Origin: Lachnospiraceae bacterium UBA3774
Lineage (GTDB): Bacteria > Bacillota > Clostridia > Lachnospirales > Lachnospiraceae
NCBI GenBank assembly: GCA_002369255.1
Contig: DFFO01000067.1
Span: 1 to 18,266, forward strand
DNA length: 18,266 nt
Reading direction: 5' to 3'
The notes under the pieces were generated by a model. The model ran no database searches. It was not told the DNA's origin and worked only from the letters and a program-made list of their open reading frames with translations. Every line of letters starts with the position of its first letter. Position 1 is the stretch's first letter. The translations under genes were made by a program, and so were the position numbers. This document shows positions 6,946 through 14,340 of the stretch, in pieces.

Positions 6946-7644
6946 GTCGGGGTCTGCCGCAAGCTTTCGGGTATGATACATAGCCGTATAGGCTTCATCG
7001 GACAGATATGAAAGATATTCTTCGTCGTCGATTGAAAATTCCCGGTTTATAAGTTTGCGGATAAGCTCGCGCCGCTGTTCGGACGGCGAAAGATCGCTTT
7101 TATCAGCTTCCGCCATTCTATCCAGGTCTTCGGAGGAATACGTTCCGAGAAACCATCCTATAACTTTTAAGGAAAAAGCATTTTCTTTTGCAAGCGTTTT
7201 TTTTGCCTGATGTGATTTGTAAAAAATCTGAAAACCAAAAAGCAGAAAGAAAAATCCGAGAATAAGCTCCGCAACGGTCAGAAAGCTTCCGTTTCCGCGT
7301 ATTTTCAGCACGTTCAAAAGGCGAAGAGCGGCGATAACGAAAACCGCGCCCCCGCACAGCACAAAGAAAAAGGCGGAATCATTTATCTCTCCGAGTTTTT
7401 TCATGGTGCCGGAAAAAGAGCCTGCGCGGCGATTGGCGCAGGGCGTGCAGTCGGAGAATTTTTCTTCATACAACCGGCGGGCTTTTTCCTCGTCTTCGTA
7501 ATTTACCGTAACAAGATAACACTCATCTTCATAGCAGATGAGCGCTTCGACGCCCGAGCAGGTCAGATATTCACTTACGTTTTCGGCAAAATCCTGCGGG
7601 CCCTTTGCAATGACCGCTCTGCCGATTTTTTGTGAAACAGACAT
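6937..7644 (-). CDS. Unrecognised two-TM protein with possible DUF2007-like N-terminal domain
   Basis: I do not recognise this 235-residue protein with confidence. Residues 1-65 look like a small alpha/beta domain with VIAKGPQDFAENVSEYLTCSGVEAL and VTVNYEDEEKARRLYEEKF. That layout recalls DUF2007 ('putative signal-transducing') domains, though the similarity is only in pattern. C67 and C70 form a single CxxC-like pair. Two hydrophobic segments (about 90-113 and 121-143) make a membrane hairpin. A charged C-terminal region (145-235) rich in D, E, K and R follows and is likely cytoplasmic. Start ATG 7644 is chosen over an upstream in-frame GTG (7686) because GGGAG (7651-7655, minus strand) precedes it. 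It is monocistronic and divergent from the GntR operon. Confidence 0.6.
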   Translation of the reverse strand: MSVSQKIGRAVIAKGPQDFAENVSEYLTCSGVEALICYEDECYLVTVNYEDEEKARRLYEEKFSDCTPCANRRAGSFSGTMKKLGEINDSAFFFVLCGGAVFVIAALRLLNVLKIRGNGSFLTVAELILGFFFLLFGFQIFYKSHQAKKTLAKENAFSLKVIGWFLGTYSSEDLDRMAEADKSDLSPSEQRRELIRKLINREFSIDDEEYLSYLSDEAYTAMYHTRKLAADPDKK

Positions 7645-7713
7645 GTTTTTCTCCCGTAAGGCAATAATATCACAATGAAATGGCACATATTCTTAATATT
7701 TTATAAAAAAAGC

Positions 7714-7742
7714 TTGACGTATATTAAAACACACACTATTAT
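7714..7742 (+). promoter_or_regulatory. Strong sigma-A promoter of the gntR-ABC operon
   Basis: TTGACG (7714-7719), a 17-base spacer, then TATTAT (7737-7742). Each hexamer has one mismatch to consensus, the best promoter pair in the window. It gives a leader of about 35 bases to the ATG at 7785. Confidence 0.82.
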
Positions 7743-7756
7743 AAGTGTATTAACAC
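7733..7756 (+). promoter_or_regulatory. Candidate operator with ACAC/GTGT inverted half-sites over the -10 box
   Basis: ACACT (7733-7737) and AGTGT (7744-7748) are perfect inverted half-sites 6 bases apart. A third half-site, ACAC (7753-7756), pairs with GTGT across 4 bases. The set covers the -10 and start region, where a repressor would block transcription. YtrA-type GntR proteins usually repress their own operon, so the downstream regulator is the likely ligand. This is inference. Confidence 0.55.
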
Positions 7757-7784
7757 AGATAGTACAGTTTGCTAAGGGGGAGAA

Positions 7785-8171
7785 ATGATAAGCATTAATT
7801 ATCGCGATTCCGAGCCTATCTACAGGCAGATAGAAAACGGATTCAAAAAACTTATACTTTCGGGCGCGATTGAAAAAGATTCACCGCTCCCTTCAATCAG
7901 ACATCTCGCGTCGAGCATGGCGATCAATCCGAACACCATACAGCGCGCATATGCCGAGCTTGAAGGAAAAGGGTTTATCTATTCGGTCCCCGGGAAGGGC
8001 AGCTTCGTGTCGGGTACGGATGAGATTTTTGAAAGCAGAAAAAAGGAACTTATGGAATCTTTCAAAACGATCTCGGCAGAGCTTATTATGCTCGGCGTAA
8101 AAAAAGAAGACCTGATAAAGCTGGTGGAGAAAGTCCGGACTATGGAAGAAACGGAGGCGGAAAATGATTGA
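7785..8171 (+). CDS. GntR-family transcriptional regulator, YtrA subfamily
   Basis: A 128-residue DNA-binding repressor. The N-terminal winged helix-turn-helix (about 1-75) reads DSEPIYRQIENGFKKLILSG, then LPSIRHLASSMAINPNTIQRAYAELEGKGFI, then VPGKGSFV, a textbook GntR domain. The C-terminal tail of about 50 residues (ESRKKELMESF...) is short and helical with no effector domain, which defines the YtrA subfamily. ATG 7785 follows a G-rich Shine-Dalgarno (AAGGGGGAG). The last codons overlap the ABC ATPase start by 8 bases. As with B. subtilis YtrA, it probably represses its own operon and is released by envelope stress or a cell-wall antibiotic. That signal is inference. Confidence 0.92.
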   Translation: MISINYRDSEPIYRQIENGFKKLILSGAIEKDSPLPSIRHLASSMAINPNTIQRAYAELEGKGFIYSVPGKGSFVSGTDEIFESRKKELMESFKTISAELIMLGVKKEDLIKLVEKVRTMEETEAEND

Positions 8172-9045
8172 AATAAAAGGACTGGTAAAGAATTTCGGCG
8201 ACATTGTTGCGCTTGACGGTGTAAACATGAACGTGCAGACGGGCAGCGTTTACGGACTTGTCGGCCCCAACGGCTGCGGAAAGACTACCACTATAAAGCA
8301 TGTGCTCGGCGTTTACCGGCAGGACGACGGAAACGTCATGATCGACGGAGAAGACGTTTGGGAAAACACTCAGGCAAAGCAAAAAATTGCGGCGATCCCC
8401 GACGACTGGTTCTTTTTCCCTTCGGCGACGATAAAAGACATGATGGAATTTTATAAAGGATTCTACAGGAACTTTTCCGAAGCAAGATTCAAAAAGTTCG
8501 GCGAGATCTTTCAGATACCTCACAGCAGGAGGATCAGCACTCTTTCAAGAGGTATGAAAAAACAGGTTGCTTTCTGGCTTTCTCTTTCGACGATGCCGGA
8601 GTATTTGATACTTGACGAGCCGGTAGACGGACTTGATCCGTCGATGCGCCGTCAGGTCTGGAGCCTTGTGGTTGACGACGTTTTTCAAAGAGGGATGACC
8701 GTTCTGGTTTCCTCGCACAACTTAAGAGAGCTCGAAGATGTGTGCAGTTACGTCGGGATTATGAAAAACGGCAGGATCGAGATCGAGAGATCGCTTACAA
8801 AGCTTCAGGACAATATGACAAAACTTCAGCTTGTTTTCCCGGACGGCCGAAACGAATTCCCGAAAGATATTCCGGTCCTGAATATTTCGAGAATGGGCCG
8901 TGTATTTACGGTCATTCTGAGAATGAGCGCGAAGGAGGCCGAGGAAAGGCTTGCTCCCTATGAACCTGTCATGATGGAAGCGATGCCGCTTACCCTTGAG
9001 GAAATATTTATCTACGAGATGGGAGGTCAAAGCAGTGTACTCTGA
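8164..9045 (+). CDS. ABC transporter ATP-binding protein (YtrB/BcrA-type)
   Basis: A 293-residue ATPase that would power the permease encoded next. Walker A is GPNGCGKTT (34-42), the signature is LSRGMKKQ (127-134), Walker B is YLILDEP (147-153), the D-loop is GLDP and the switch histidine is H185 in SSHNL. The Q-loop position reads IPDDWFF, without the usual Gln, which is seen in this antibiotic-export/YtrB-like group. The C-terminal 80 residues form the extra domain common in ABC-2 exporter ATPases. It overlaps the gntR end by 8 bases and the permease start by 11, so the three are one translationally coupled unit. Likely exporter or envelope-stress transporter; substrate unknown. Confidence 0.93.
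   Translation: MIEIKGLVKNFGDIVALDGVNMNVQTGSVYGLVGPNGCGKTTTIKHVLGVYRQDDGNVMIDGEDVWENTQAKQKIAAIPDDWFFFPSATIKDMMEFYKGFYRNFSEARFKKFGEIFQIPHSRRISTLSRGMKKQVAFWLSLSTMPEYLILDEPVDGLDPSMRRQVWSLVVDDVFQRGMTVLVSSHNLRELEDVCSYVGIMKNGRIEIERSLTKLQDNMTKLQLVFPDGRNEFPKDIPVLNISRMGRVFTVILRMSAKEAEERLAPYEPVMMEAMPLTLEEIFIYEMGGQSSVL
9021..9026 (+). promoter_or_regulatory. Shine-Dalgarno GGGAGG fixing a GTG start for the permease
   Basis: GGGAGG lies 8 bases before the GTG at 9035, inside the 3' end of the ATPase gene. An in-frame ATG further upstream (8996) has no such site and would put an unlikely charged extension on the permease. Confidence 0.7.
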
Positions 9046-10813
9046 AAAAAAGTATTTTAACAAGACCTTATTCAAAAAGAACATAACGGGCTGCTGGCCT
9101 CTGTGGGCGGTTACTTCGTTTTTCGGAGCAGTGCTGGTTTTCGGCGTTATCACCAGCATGGGCCTGTGGCTTGGAATGACTCCGAACGTAAATCTTTCTT
9201 TTAAAAACGCATATGCCGCGGGAGTTTTGGTAAATCCCGTCATATCTATGCTCTATGCTCTTTTATGCGCGTTCTTTTCATGGAAATACATGTTCAGGGA
9301 AAAAAGCTCATCCTTCATGCATTCCCTTCCGATCAAAAGAGAAGGTATTTTTCTGACGAACTGCCTTTCCGGATTTATTATAATGAACATCCCTTATGCC
9401 GTGGTCGGACTGGCAATGATCATTTCAAATATCGTATTCGGGGAGTTCTATTTCGGAAATATTATTCTTACCATAATATACGTGCTTGGCGAAAACCTGT
9501 TCTTCTTCTCATTCGCGACGCTTGTAGCGTTCATTACCGGAAACGGCTTTGCAATGAGCGTCATATATCTGGCGGGAAACTTTATCGCCGCGCTTCTTGA
9601 GGTCGTTATCACCGGTCTTGCTTCGGGATTTTTGTACGGTGTAAATACACTTTCAAACGGTTATTTCAATTCATTAAGTCCCGTTGTGAAGATGATCCAA
9701 ACGATGCATCTGACAGACGGAAAAGGACTGATAGAGGGCGGATGGATCCTGGCAGTTTACGCCGCAATCGGTATTCTCTTTGTATTTATTTCGCTTTTGA
9801 TCTACAAAAAGCGGAAGATTGAGACTGCGGGTGAAGTCATAACCGTCGGATGGCTCAGAGCGCTGTTTAAATATGCGGTCGCCCTGACATTGGCGATTGT
9901 GGGCGGCAGATTTATCTACGGCATTATCTTTTTCAGATATGCAACCAGTATTTACAGATTTGTCCCGCTTTTGATCTGCGTAATTGTAATGGGTCTTATA
10001 GGCCTTATGGCCGCTGAGATGCTTTTGCGAAAATCCATAAAGATATTCCGAAAAAGACTGTTTGCCGAGATGGCGGCGCTTTGCGTATTGCTTTTCGCCT
10101 TCTGCGCGATATTCAGGTTTGATCTGTTCGGCGCGGAAAACAGAATAGCAAGCCGCGATGAGATAAAGACTCTCAGCGTCAAATTCGAGGATGTCGAATT
10201 TGAGCTTGGCAAAGATGATGAAAGTCAGCTTGATACTATCATCGGGATTCATCAGTATATAATCGACAATAAGGCCGAGCTAAAAGAACAGGAAGCATAC
10301 GATATCTTTTCGATTATCTCAGACTCTTATTCATATGACGTTTACTATGCGCCCGAAGTGCTTTCCCTGACATATAATCTTAAAAACGGAAACAGCTTTG
10401 AGAGAACCTATGATCTTCATGGCCAAAAAGAATATGTAGAGCGGGCCAGGGAAATGTTTTCTGACAACGGAATAAAAGAAAAACTTCTCTTTGACCGGGG
10501 CTGGAATGCGGATAACGTTTATATCAGTGGAGATTTTTACTATTACAGCGATTCTTATTATCAGATATATGCATATGACTATCCGCTTATAATGGACGCG
10601 CTCAAAAAAGATATAAATGATTATAAGATCGGTATTTGTGAAACTCAGGAGAGAAACAAAGACTTTTACCTGCATTTGGATATGCGTAAATATGAGCGGG
10701 GCGAGTACAAATACAACAATATCTCAATACTGATAAACGATAAAATGACAAATCTCATGAAAGTTCTTTCTGAGAAGGGTTATATGGATCTGATTTATCC
10801 TGACAATACTTAA
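9035..10813 (+). CDS. ABC-2-type permease with large extracytoplasmic C-terminal domain
   Basis: A 592-residue membrane protein (GTG start). The first TM is at about 21-45. HSLPIKREGIFLTNCLSG (96-113) is the cytoplasmic 'MHSLP' motif of ABC-2 permeases of the YtrC/bacitracin-export type. Further TMs lie near 65-83, 113-135, 140-168, 172-200, 236-257, 278-300 and 308-330, and the last is at about 345-363. After it, about 230 residues (365-592) form a soluble, Tyr/Asp-rich domain beginning FDLFGAENRIASRDEIKTL. This resembles the tail of permeases labelled DUF6449 in Clostridia, though I am not certain. It pairs with the ATPase encoded upstream. A sensing or substrate-capturing role for the tail is inference. 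Confidence 0.85.
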   Translation: MYSEKKYFNKTLFKKNITGCWPLWAVTSFFGAVLVFGVITSMGLWLGMTPNVNLSFKNAYAAGVLVNPVISMLYALLCAFFSWKYMFREKSSSFMHSLPIKREGIFLTNCLSGFIIMNIPYAVVGLAMIISNIVFGEFYFGNIILTIIYVLGENLFFFSFATLVAFITGNGFAMSVIYLAGNFIAALLEVVITGLASGFLYGVNTLSNGYFNSLSPVVKMIQTMHLTDGKGLIEGGWILAVYAAIGILFVFISLLIYKKRKIETAGEVITVGWLRALFKYAVALTLAIVGGRFIYGIIFFRYATSIYRFVPLLICVIVMGLIGLMAAEMLLRKSIKIFRKRLFAEMAALCVLLFAFCAIFRFDLFGAENRIASRDEIKTLSVKFEDVEFELGKDDESQLDTIIGIHQYIIDNKAELKEQEAYDIFSIISDSYSYDVYYAPEVLSLTYNLKNGNSFERTYDLHGQKEYVERAREMFSDNGIKEKLLFDRGWNADNVYISGDFYYYSDSYYQIYAYDYPLIMDALKKDINDYKIGICETQERNKDFYLHLDMRKYERGEYKYNNISILINDKMTNLMKVLSEKGYMDLIYPDNT

Positions 10814-10839
10814 AAAAAGGAACGACCGGTAACAATTAT

Positions 10840-11322
10840 ATGCAAAAAACAGATATAATATGCGTCGGAAAAGTAAAAGAAGGATATCTTCGTGAGGCCG
10901 TGCTTGAATATTCAAAAAGGCTTTCGGCATATTGCAGACTGAGCATCGTCGAGGTCGCGGACGAGGCCGCCCCGGAAAAGCTTTCTCCTGCTTTGCAGAC
11001 GCAGATAAAGGATCGGGAGGGAGAAAGGATCCTTGAAAAAATATCCGACAAGAGCTATGTCATAGCTCTTGAGATCGCGGGAAAGACACTCTCTTCTGAA
11101 GGCTTTGCAAAAAAACTTGATGAGCTCGCAAATACGGGAAGGTCACATATCCAGTTTGTCATAGGCGGCTCGCTTGGTCTTTCGGAGGCTGTCTTATCGA
11201 GGGCGGATTACAGACTCAGCTTTTCGGCAATGACTTTTCCCCATCAGCTTATGAGAGTCATCCTGCTTGAACAGATATATAGGGCTTTTCGCATAAATAC
11301 GCGGCAGCCATATCATAAATGA
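10840..11322 (+). CDS. rlmH: 23S rRNA (pseudouridine-1915-N3)-methyltransferase
   Basis: RlmH (YbeA, SPOUT fold) methylates pseudouridine 1915 in helix 69 of 23S rRNA, using S-adenosylmethionine, on the assembled 70S ribosome. The 160-residue length is the family norm. DIICVGKVKEGYLREAV is the N-terminal strand-helix, FVIGGSLGLSEAVLSRADYR is the knotted SAM-binding region, and the ending ...MTFPHQLMRVILLEQ then IYRAFRINTRQPYHK is almost invariant in RlmH. The start is fixed by family length, but the Shine-Dalgarno is poor: the only AGGA (10817-10820) is 19 bases away. It follows the permease by 26 bases without a terminator, so readthrough from the gntR operon is possible. Confidence 0.97.
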   Translation: MQKTDIICVGKVKEGYLREAVLEYSKRLSAYCRLSIVEVADEAAPEKLSPALQTQIKDREGERILEKISDKSYVIALEIAGKTLSSEGFAKKLDELANTGRSHIQFVIGGSLGLSEAVLSRADYRLSFSAMTFPHQLMRVILLEQIYRAFRINTRQPYHK

Positions 11323-11344
11323 CGTTCATTTGGCGGTTACAGAC

Positions 11345-11416
11345 AGGCAGCACTGTACTTTGGAAAAGGCGGAGGGTTACGCCTGATCCGGCAGTGCTGC
11401 TTTTGTACGTTTTTTG
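11345..11416 (+). terminator. Long structured hairpin with T-tracts after rlmH
   Basis: GCAGCACTG (11347-11355) pairs perfectly with CAGTGCTGC (11392-11400). Inside, GGA (11362-11364) pairs with TCC (11387-11389) and AGGCG (11367-11371) with CGCCT (11380-11384), giving one long interrupted hairpin. TTTT at once and TTTTTT about 10 bases later follow. It can act as the rlmH terminator. The internal loops are more elaborate than a normal terminator, so a structured RNA element is possible. Confidence 0.62.
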
Positions 11417-11437
11417 TAACAAAATCGTAACAGGAAC

Positions 11438-11466
11438 TTGCAATTTATGAAATATTCCTATAAAAT
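11438..11466 (+). promoter_or_regulatory. Probable promoter of the comEA cluster
   Basis: TTGCAA (11438-11443), 17 bases, then TAAAAT (11461-11466, one mismatch). It lies about 55 bases before the comEA ATG and downstream of the structured terminator. Confidence 0.55.
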
Positions 11467-11519
11467 AATCGCAACAGATAGAATTCTCCTTTTGGAAATC
11501 TTTCGAACGGAGAATGTTG

Positions 11520-12107
11520 ATGAACAACCGAAAAATCATCAAAATCGCGGCAGGACTCTGCTTATGTGCGGCAGGAGTCTTGTTTATTCATGCAAAGACA
11601 GGTATTGATAAAGAAGAACCGCTTTTGATCGAAAACGCGTCCGCGGCGCAGCCGCCTTTGGAGTCTTCGGCGGAAGAGACCGGAGATATCATCGTACATG
11701 TATGCGGTGCCGTAATTGCTCCCGGGACGTATAAGCTGCCGGCCGGCAGCCGTTTGGGAGAGGCAATAGACGCTGCCGGAGGCTTTGGTAAAGACGCTGA
11801 CCGGGATTATCTGAATCTGGCAACGGTCCTTTCGGACTCGCAGCAGATCAGAGTTCCCACTTATATTGAGGCGCAGAGCGCGCTTGCACAGTCACGCGGC
11901 CTTTGGGACGGGCTTGTTGATATCAATACCGCGGATCCGGAGACGCTTATGACGCTTTCCGGCATAGGTAAGGCAAGAGCGGAGGCGATCATTTCCTATC
12001 GCGAGGAACACGGGCGTTTTTCTTCTATTGAGGATATCATGCTTGTTCCGGGGATCAAGGAAGCCGCTTTTTCTAAAATCAAAGACAAAATTAAGGTGGA
12101 CGGATAA
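11520..12107 (+). CDS. comEA: ComEA-type DNA-binding competence protein
   Basis: A membrane-anchored double-strand DNA receptor for uptake during natural transformation, facing outward. The 195-residue product has an N-terminal TM/signal anchor (about 7-24) and a spacer. It then has an SLBB domain (57-113, GDIIVHVCGAVIAPGTYKLP...) and a C-terminal helix-hairpin-helix DNA-binding pair (132-193: LVDINTADPETLMTLSGIGK, then FSSIEDIMLVPGI). This is the standard Gram-positive ComEA layout. I choose ATG 11520 rather than ATG 11514 because GGAG (11509-11512) then has 7-base spacing instead of 1. It is first in a cluster, 1 base before the response regulator. Other bacteria use similar proteins without being competent. 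Confidence 0.92.
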   Translation: MNNRKIIKIAAGLCLCAAGVLFIHAKTGIDKEEPLLIENASAAQPPLESSAEETGDIIVHVCGAVIAPGTYKLPAGSRLGEAIDAAGGFGKDADRDYLNLATVLSDSQQIRVPTYIEAQSALAQSRGLWDGLVDINTADPETLMTLSGIGKARAEAIISYREEHGRFSSIEDIMLVPGIKEAAFSKIKDKIKVDG

Positions 12108-12108
12108 A

Positions 12109-12795
12109 ATGTCAAAAATCTTGGTGGTGGACGACGAAAAACTGATAGTAAAGGGGATCAAATTCAGCCTTGAGCAAGACGGCATGGAAGTTGACGGGGC
12201 GTATGACGGAGAGGAAGCATTATCTATGATCCGCGCAAGCAAATACGACGTCATCCTGCTTGATCTTATGCTCCCGAAGAAGGACGGAATGGACGTTTGC
12301 CGTGAGGTTCGGGAGTTTTCGGACGTTCCCGTTATTATGCTCACTGCCAAAAATGACGATATGGACAAGATCCTCGGGCTGGAGTACGGCGCCGACGACT
12401 ATATCACAAAGCCTTTCAATATCCTCGAAGTAAAAGCGAGGATCAAGGCGATCATCCGCCGCAATAAGATCCGCAGCAGACACTTGGAATCCGGAAACCG
12501 CGTCACCGTCAGAGACCTTACTCTTGACCGTGACAGCCGCAGAGTGTTTATTTCAGATGAAGAAGTAAACCTGACTACAAAGGAATTCGATCTGCTCGAG
12601 CTTCTGGTTACAAATCCCGGAAGAGTTTACAGCAGGGAGGAATTGCTTTCGATCATCTGGGGCAAGAAATACCCGGGAGACGTCAGAACCGTGGACGTAC
12701 ACGTCCGCAGGCTCAGAGAAAAGATCGAAGAAAACCCCGCCATTCCGGTATACGTTTGTACAAAATGGGCGCGCGGATATTATTACAGAGACTGA
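12109..12795 (+). CDS. OmpR/PhoB-family response regulator (WalR/VicR-like)
   Basis: A 228-residue transcription factor. The receiver domain (1-120) shows ILVVDDEK with the acidic pair D8/D9. The phospho-acceptor is D52 in ILLDLMLPKKDG, then VIMLTAKND (Thr switch), and the K in DDYITKPFN. The DNA-binding winged helix (about 130-228) has LTTKEFDLLELLVTNPGRVYSR and VDVHVRRLREKIE, ending KWARGYYYRD. ATG 12109 follows GGTGG and starts 1 base after the comEA stop, so the two are clearly co-transcribed. A histidine kinase follows by 21 bases. Target genes are not visible. The receiver resembles WalR, but gene content (no walHI) argues against this being the essential WalRK system. Confidence 0.95.
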   Translation: MSKILVVDDEKLIVKGIKFSLEQDGMEVDGAYDGEEALSMIRASKYDVILLDLMLPKKDGMDVCREVREFSDVPVIMLTAKNDDMDKILGLEYGADDYITKPFNILEVKARIKAIIRRNKIRSRHLESGNRVTVRDLTLDRDSRRVFISDEEVNLTTKEFDLLELLVTNPGRVYSREELLSIIWGKKYPGDVRTVDVHVRRLREKIEENPAIPVYVCTKWARGYYYRD

Positions 12796-12816
12796 TAAAT
12801 CCGGCAAGAGCATCAA

Positions 12817-14340
12817 ATGAGTGAAAGCAGAAAAAAACGCCCGCCGAAGCTGCGGGCGATGATTTTCATAACAATCGTTCTTATCGCAATGGTACCCGCC
12901 GTAAGCGTCAGCTGGGTGCTTATTGATTCTGTGTTCGAACGCGAAATAGAGTATTCAAAAAGCGAGCTGCAGGGTCAGGTTCTGATCCTCTCAAATCAGC
13001 TTTCCGGTGACGACTATTTTTCGCATTATACCGATTCCGGAAAAAATTCCGATATTGAACAGATCGCGGATATCTGGGGCGGACGCATCCAGGTAATGAA
13101 TTCCGGCTGCAAAATACTGGTAGATACGTACCGGCTTGACGTTGCCAGATACAATGTATCCGAATACGTCCTTGCCGCAATGGACCGTCAGTCCGTGAGC
13201 TATCTGGACGATAAGACCATGACGCTTATCATCGCTCAGCCGATATACAGCGCCACGCAGACTGAAGCCGTCGTGCCCCCGGAAGATCTCGCAGAGGGGG
13301 AAGAGGTCGAGTATCAGCCCCGGATAGACGGCGTGATAATGGTCTGCGTGGATATGAGCCGCCGCACGTCAGCGCTTTCGGGAATCAGAAATCAAATGTA
13401 CCTTTTGTGGATCGCGGCCGCCAGCCTGACGATCCTTGCCGCGCTTCTTGTGCTGATCAGATTTTTCCGCCCGTTCGGAAAGCTGAATTCCGAAATAGAC
13501 GCTGCGCTTGAGGGCACAGCGAAAAAAGTCAGCGTGAGAGATTATTCCGAATTTTCAAAATTAAGCGATTCGGCAAACCGACTGCTTGACAGGATAAATT
13601 CTCTGGACGATTCCAGACAGGAATTTGTTTCAAATGTTTCGCATGAGCTTAAAACGCCCATTACGTCCATGAGAGTTCTCGCCGATACCTTAAACGGAAT
13701 GGACGAAGTGCCCAACGAAATGTACAGGGATTTCATGCGCGATATCTCAAGCGAGCTTGAAAGGGAGGGCAATATCATCGACGACCTTCTCTCCATGTCA
13801 AGGCTTGAAGGCGGACGCGCCGAACTGCATCTTTCCGAAGTCAATCTCAACGAATGGATAGAATCCACGCTTCGCAGGATCAGTCCGATCGCAAAAGTGG
13901 CTGGAGTAGAGGTGACTTTTGAAAGCTTTCGTCCGGTTACCGCGCAGGTAGATGAGATAAAACTGACGCTCGCGCTTACCAACATAGTGGAAAATGCCGT
14001 AAAGTACAACGAAGAGGGCGGTTGGGTCAAAGTTTCTCTGAACGCGGATCATCATTATTTCTTCATAAAAGTAGAAGATTCCGGTTCGGGAATACCGAAA
14101 GAGGCCATGCCGCATCTTTTTGAGAGATTTTACCGTGTTGACAGAGATCGCTCGCGCGAAAGCGGAGGCACAGGACTCGGCCTTTCCATTGCAAAACAGA
14201 TTATAAATCTCCATCACGGAGCGATCAGGGCATACAGCGAGCTCGGGGACGGCACCACCTTTGTTATCAGGATCCCGCTTGAATACAGGGACAGCGAATA
14301 CGATGAATACAGGGAGGTTTCGGATGAAAAAGAATCTTAG
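12817..14340 (+). CDS. Membrane sensor histidine kinase
   Basis: The cognate kinase of the preceding regulator, 507 residues. TM1 (about 13-36), an extracytoplasmic sensor of about 155 residues (37-193) without a recognised domain and with an acidic insert (152-168), and TM2 (about 193-215). A degenerate HAMP-like linker follows (216-262). The DHp domain has H276 in NVSHELKTPITSM, and the catalytic domain has the N-box NIVENAVKYN (389-398), G1 DSGSGIP (421-427), F-box LFERFYR and G2 GGTGLGLS. All residues needed for autophosphorylation are present. The ATG has only a weak AAGAG before it. Its 3' end overlaps the lipoprotein gene by 17 bases, implying coupled production with a GerMN lipoprotein outside the membrane. 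Confidence 0.95.
   Translation: MSESRKKRPPKLRAMIFITIVLIAMVPAVSVSWVLIDSVFEREIEYSKSELQGQVLILSNQLSGDDYFSHYTDSGKNSDIEQIADIWGGRIQVMNSGCKILVDTYRLDVARYNVSEYVLAAMDRQSVSYLDDKTMTLIIAQPIYSATQTEAVVPPEDLAEGEEVEYQPRIDGVIMVCVDMSRRTSALSGIRNQMYLLWIAAASLTILAALLVLIRFFRPFGKLNSEIDAALEGTAKKVSVRDYSEFSKLSDSANRLLDRINSLDDSRQEFVSNVSHELKTPITSMRVLADTLNGMDEVPNEMYRDFMRDISSELEREGNIIDDLLSMSRLEGGRAELHLSEVNLNEWIESTLRRISPIAKVAGVEVTFESFRPVTAQVDEIKLTLALTNIVENAVKYNEEGGWVKVSLNADHHYFFIKVEDSGSGIPKEAMPHLFERFYRVDRDRSRESGGTGLGLSIAKQIINLHHGAIRAYSELGDGTTFVIRIPLEYRDSEYDEYREVSDEKES

Noticed and set aside
12109..14340. RR/HK as the essential WalRK system
   Set aside because: Although the receiver is WalR-like, walH/walI-type neighbours are absent and the pair sits between comEA and comEC.
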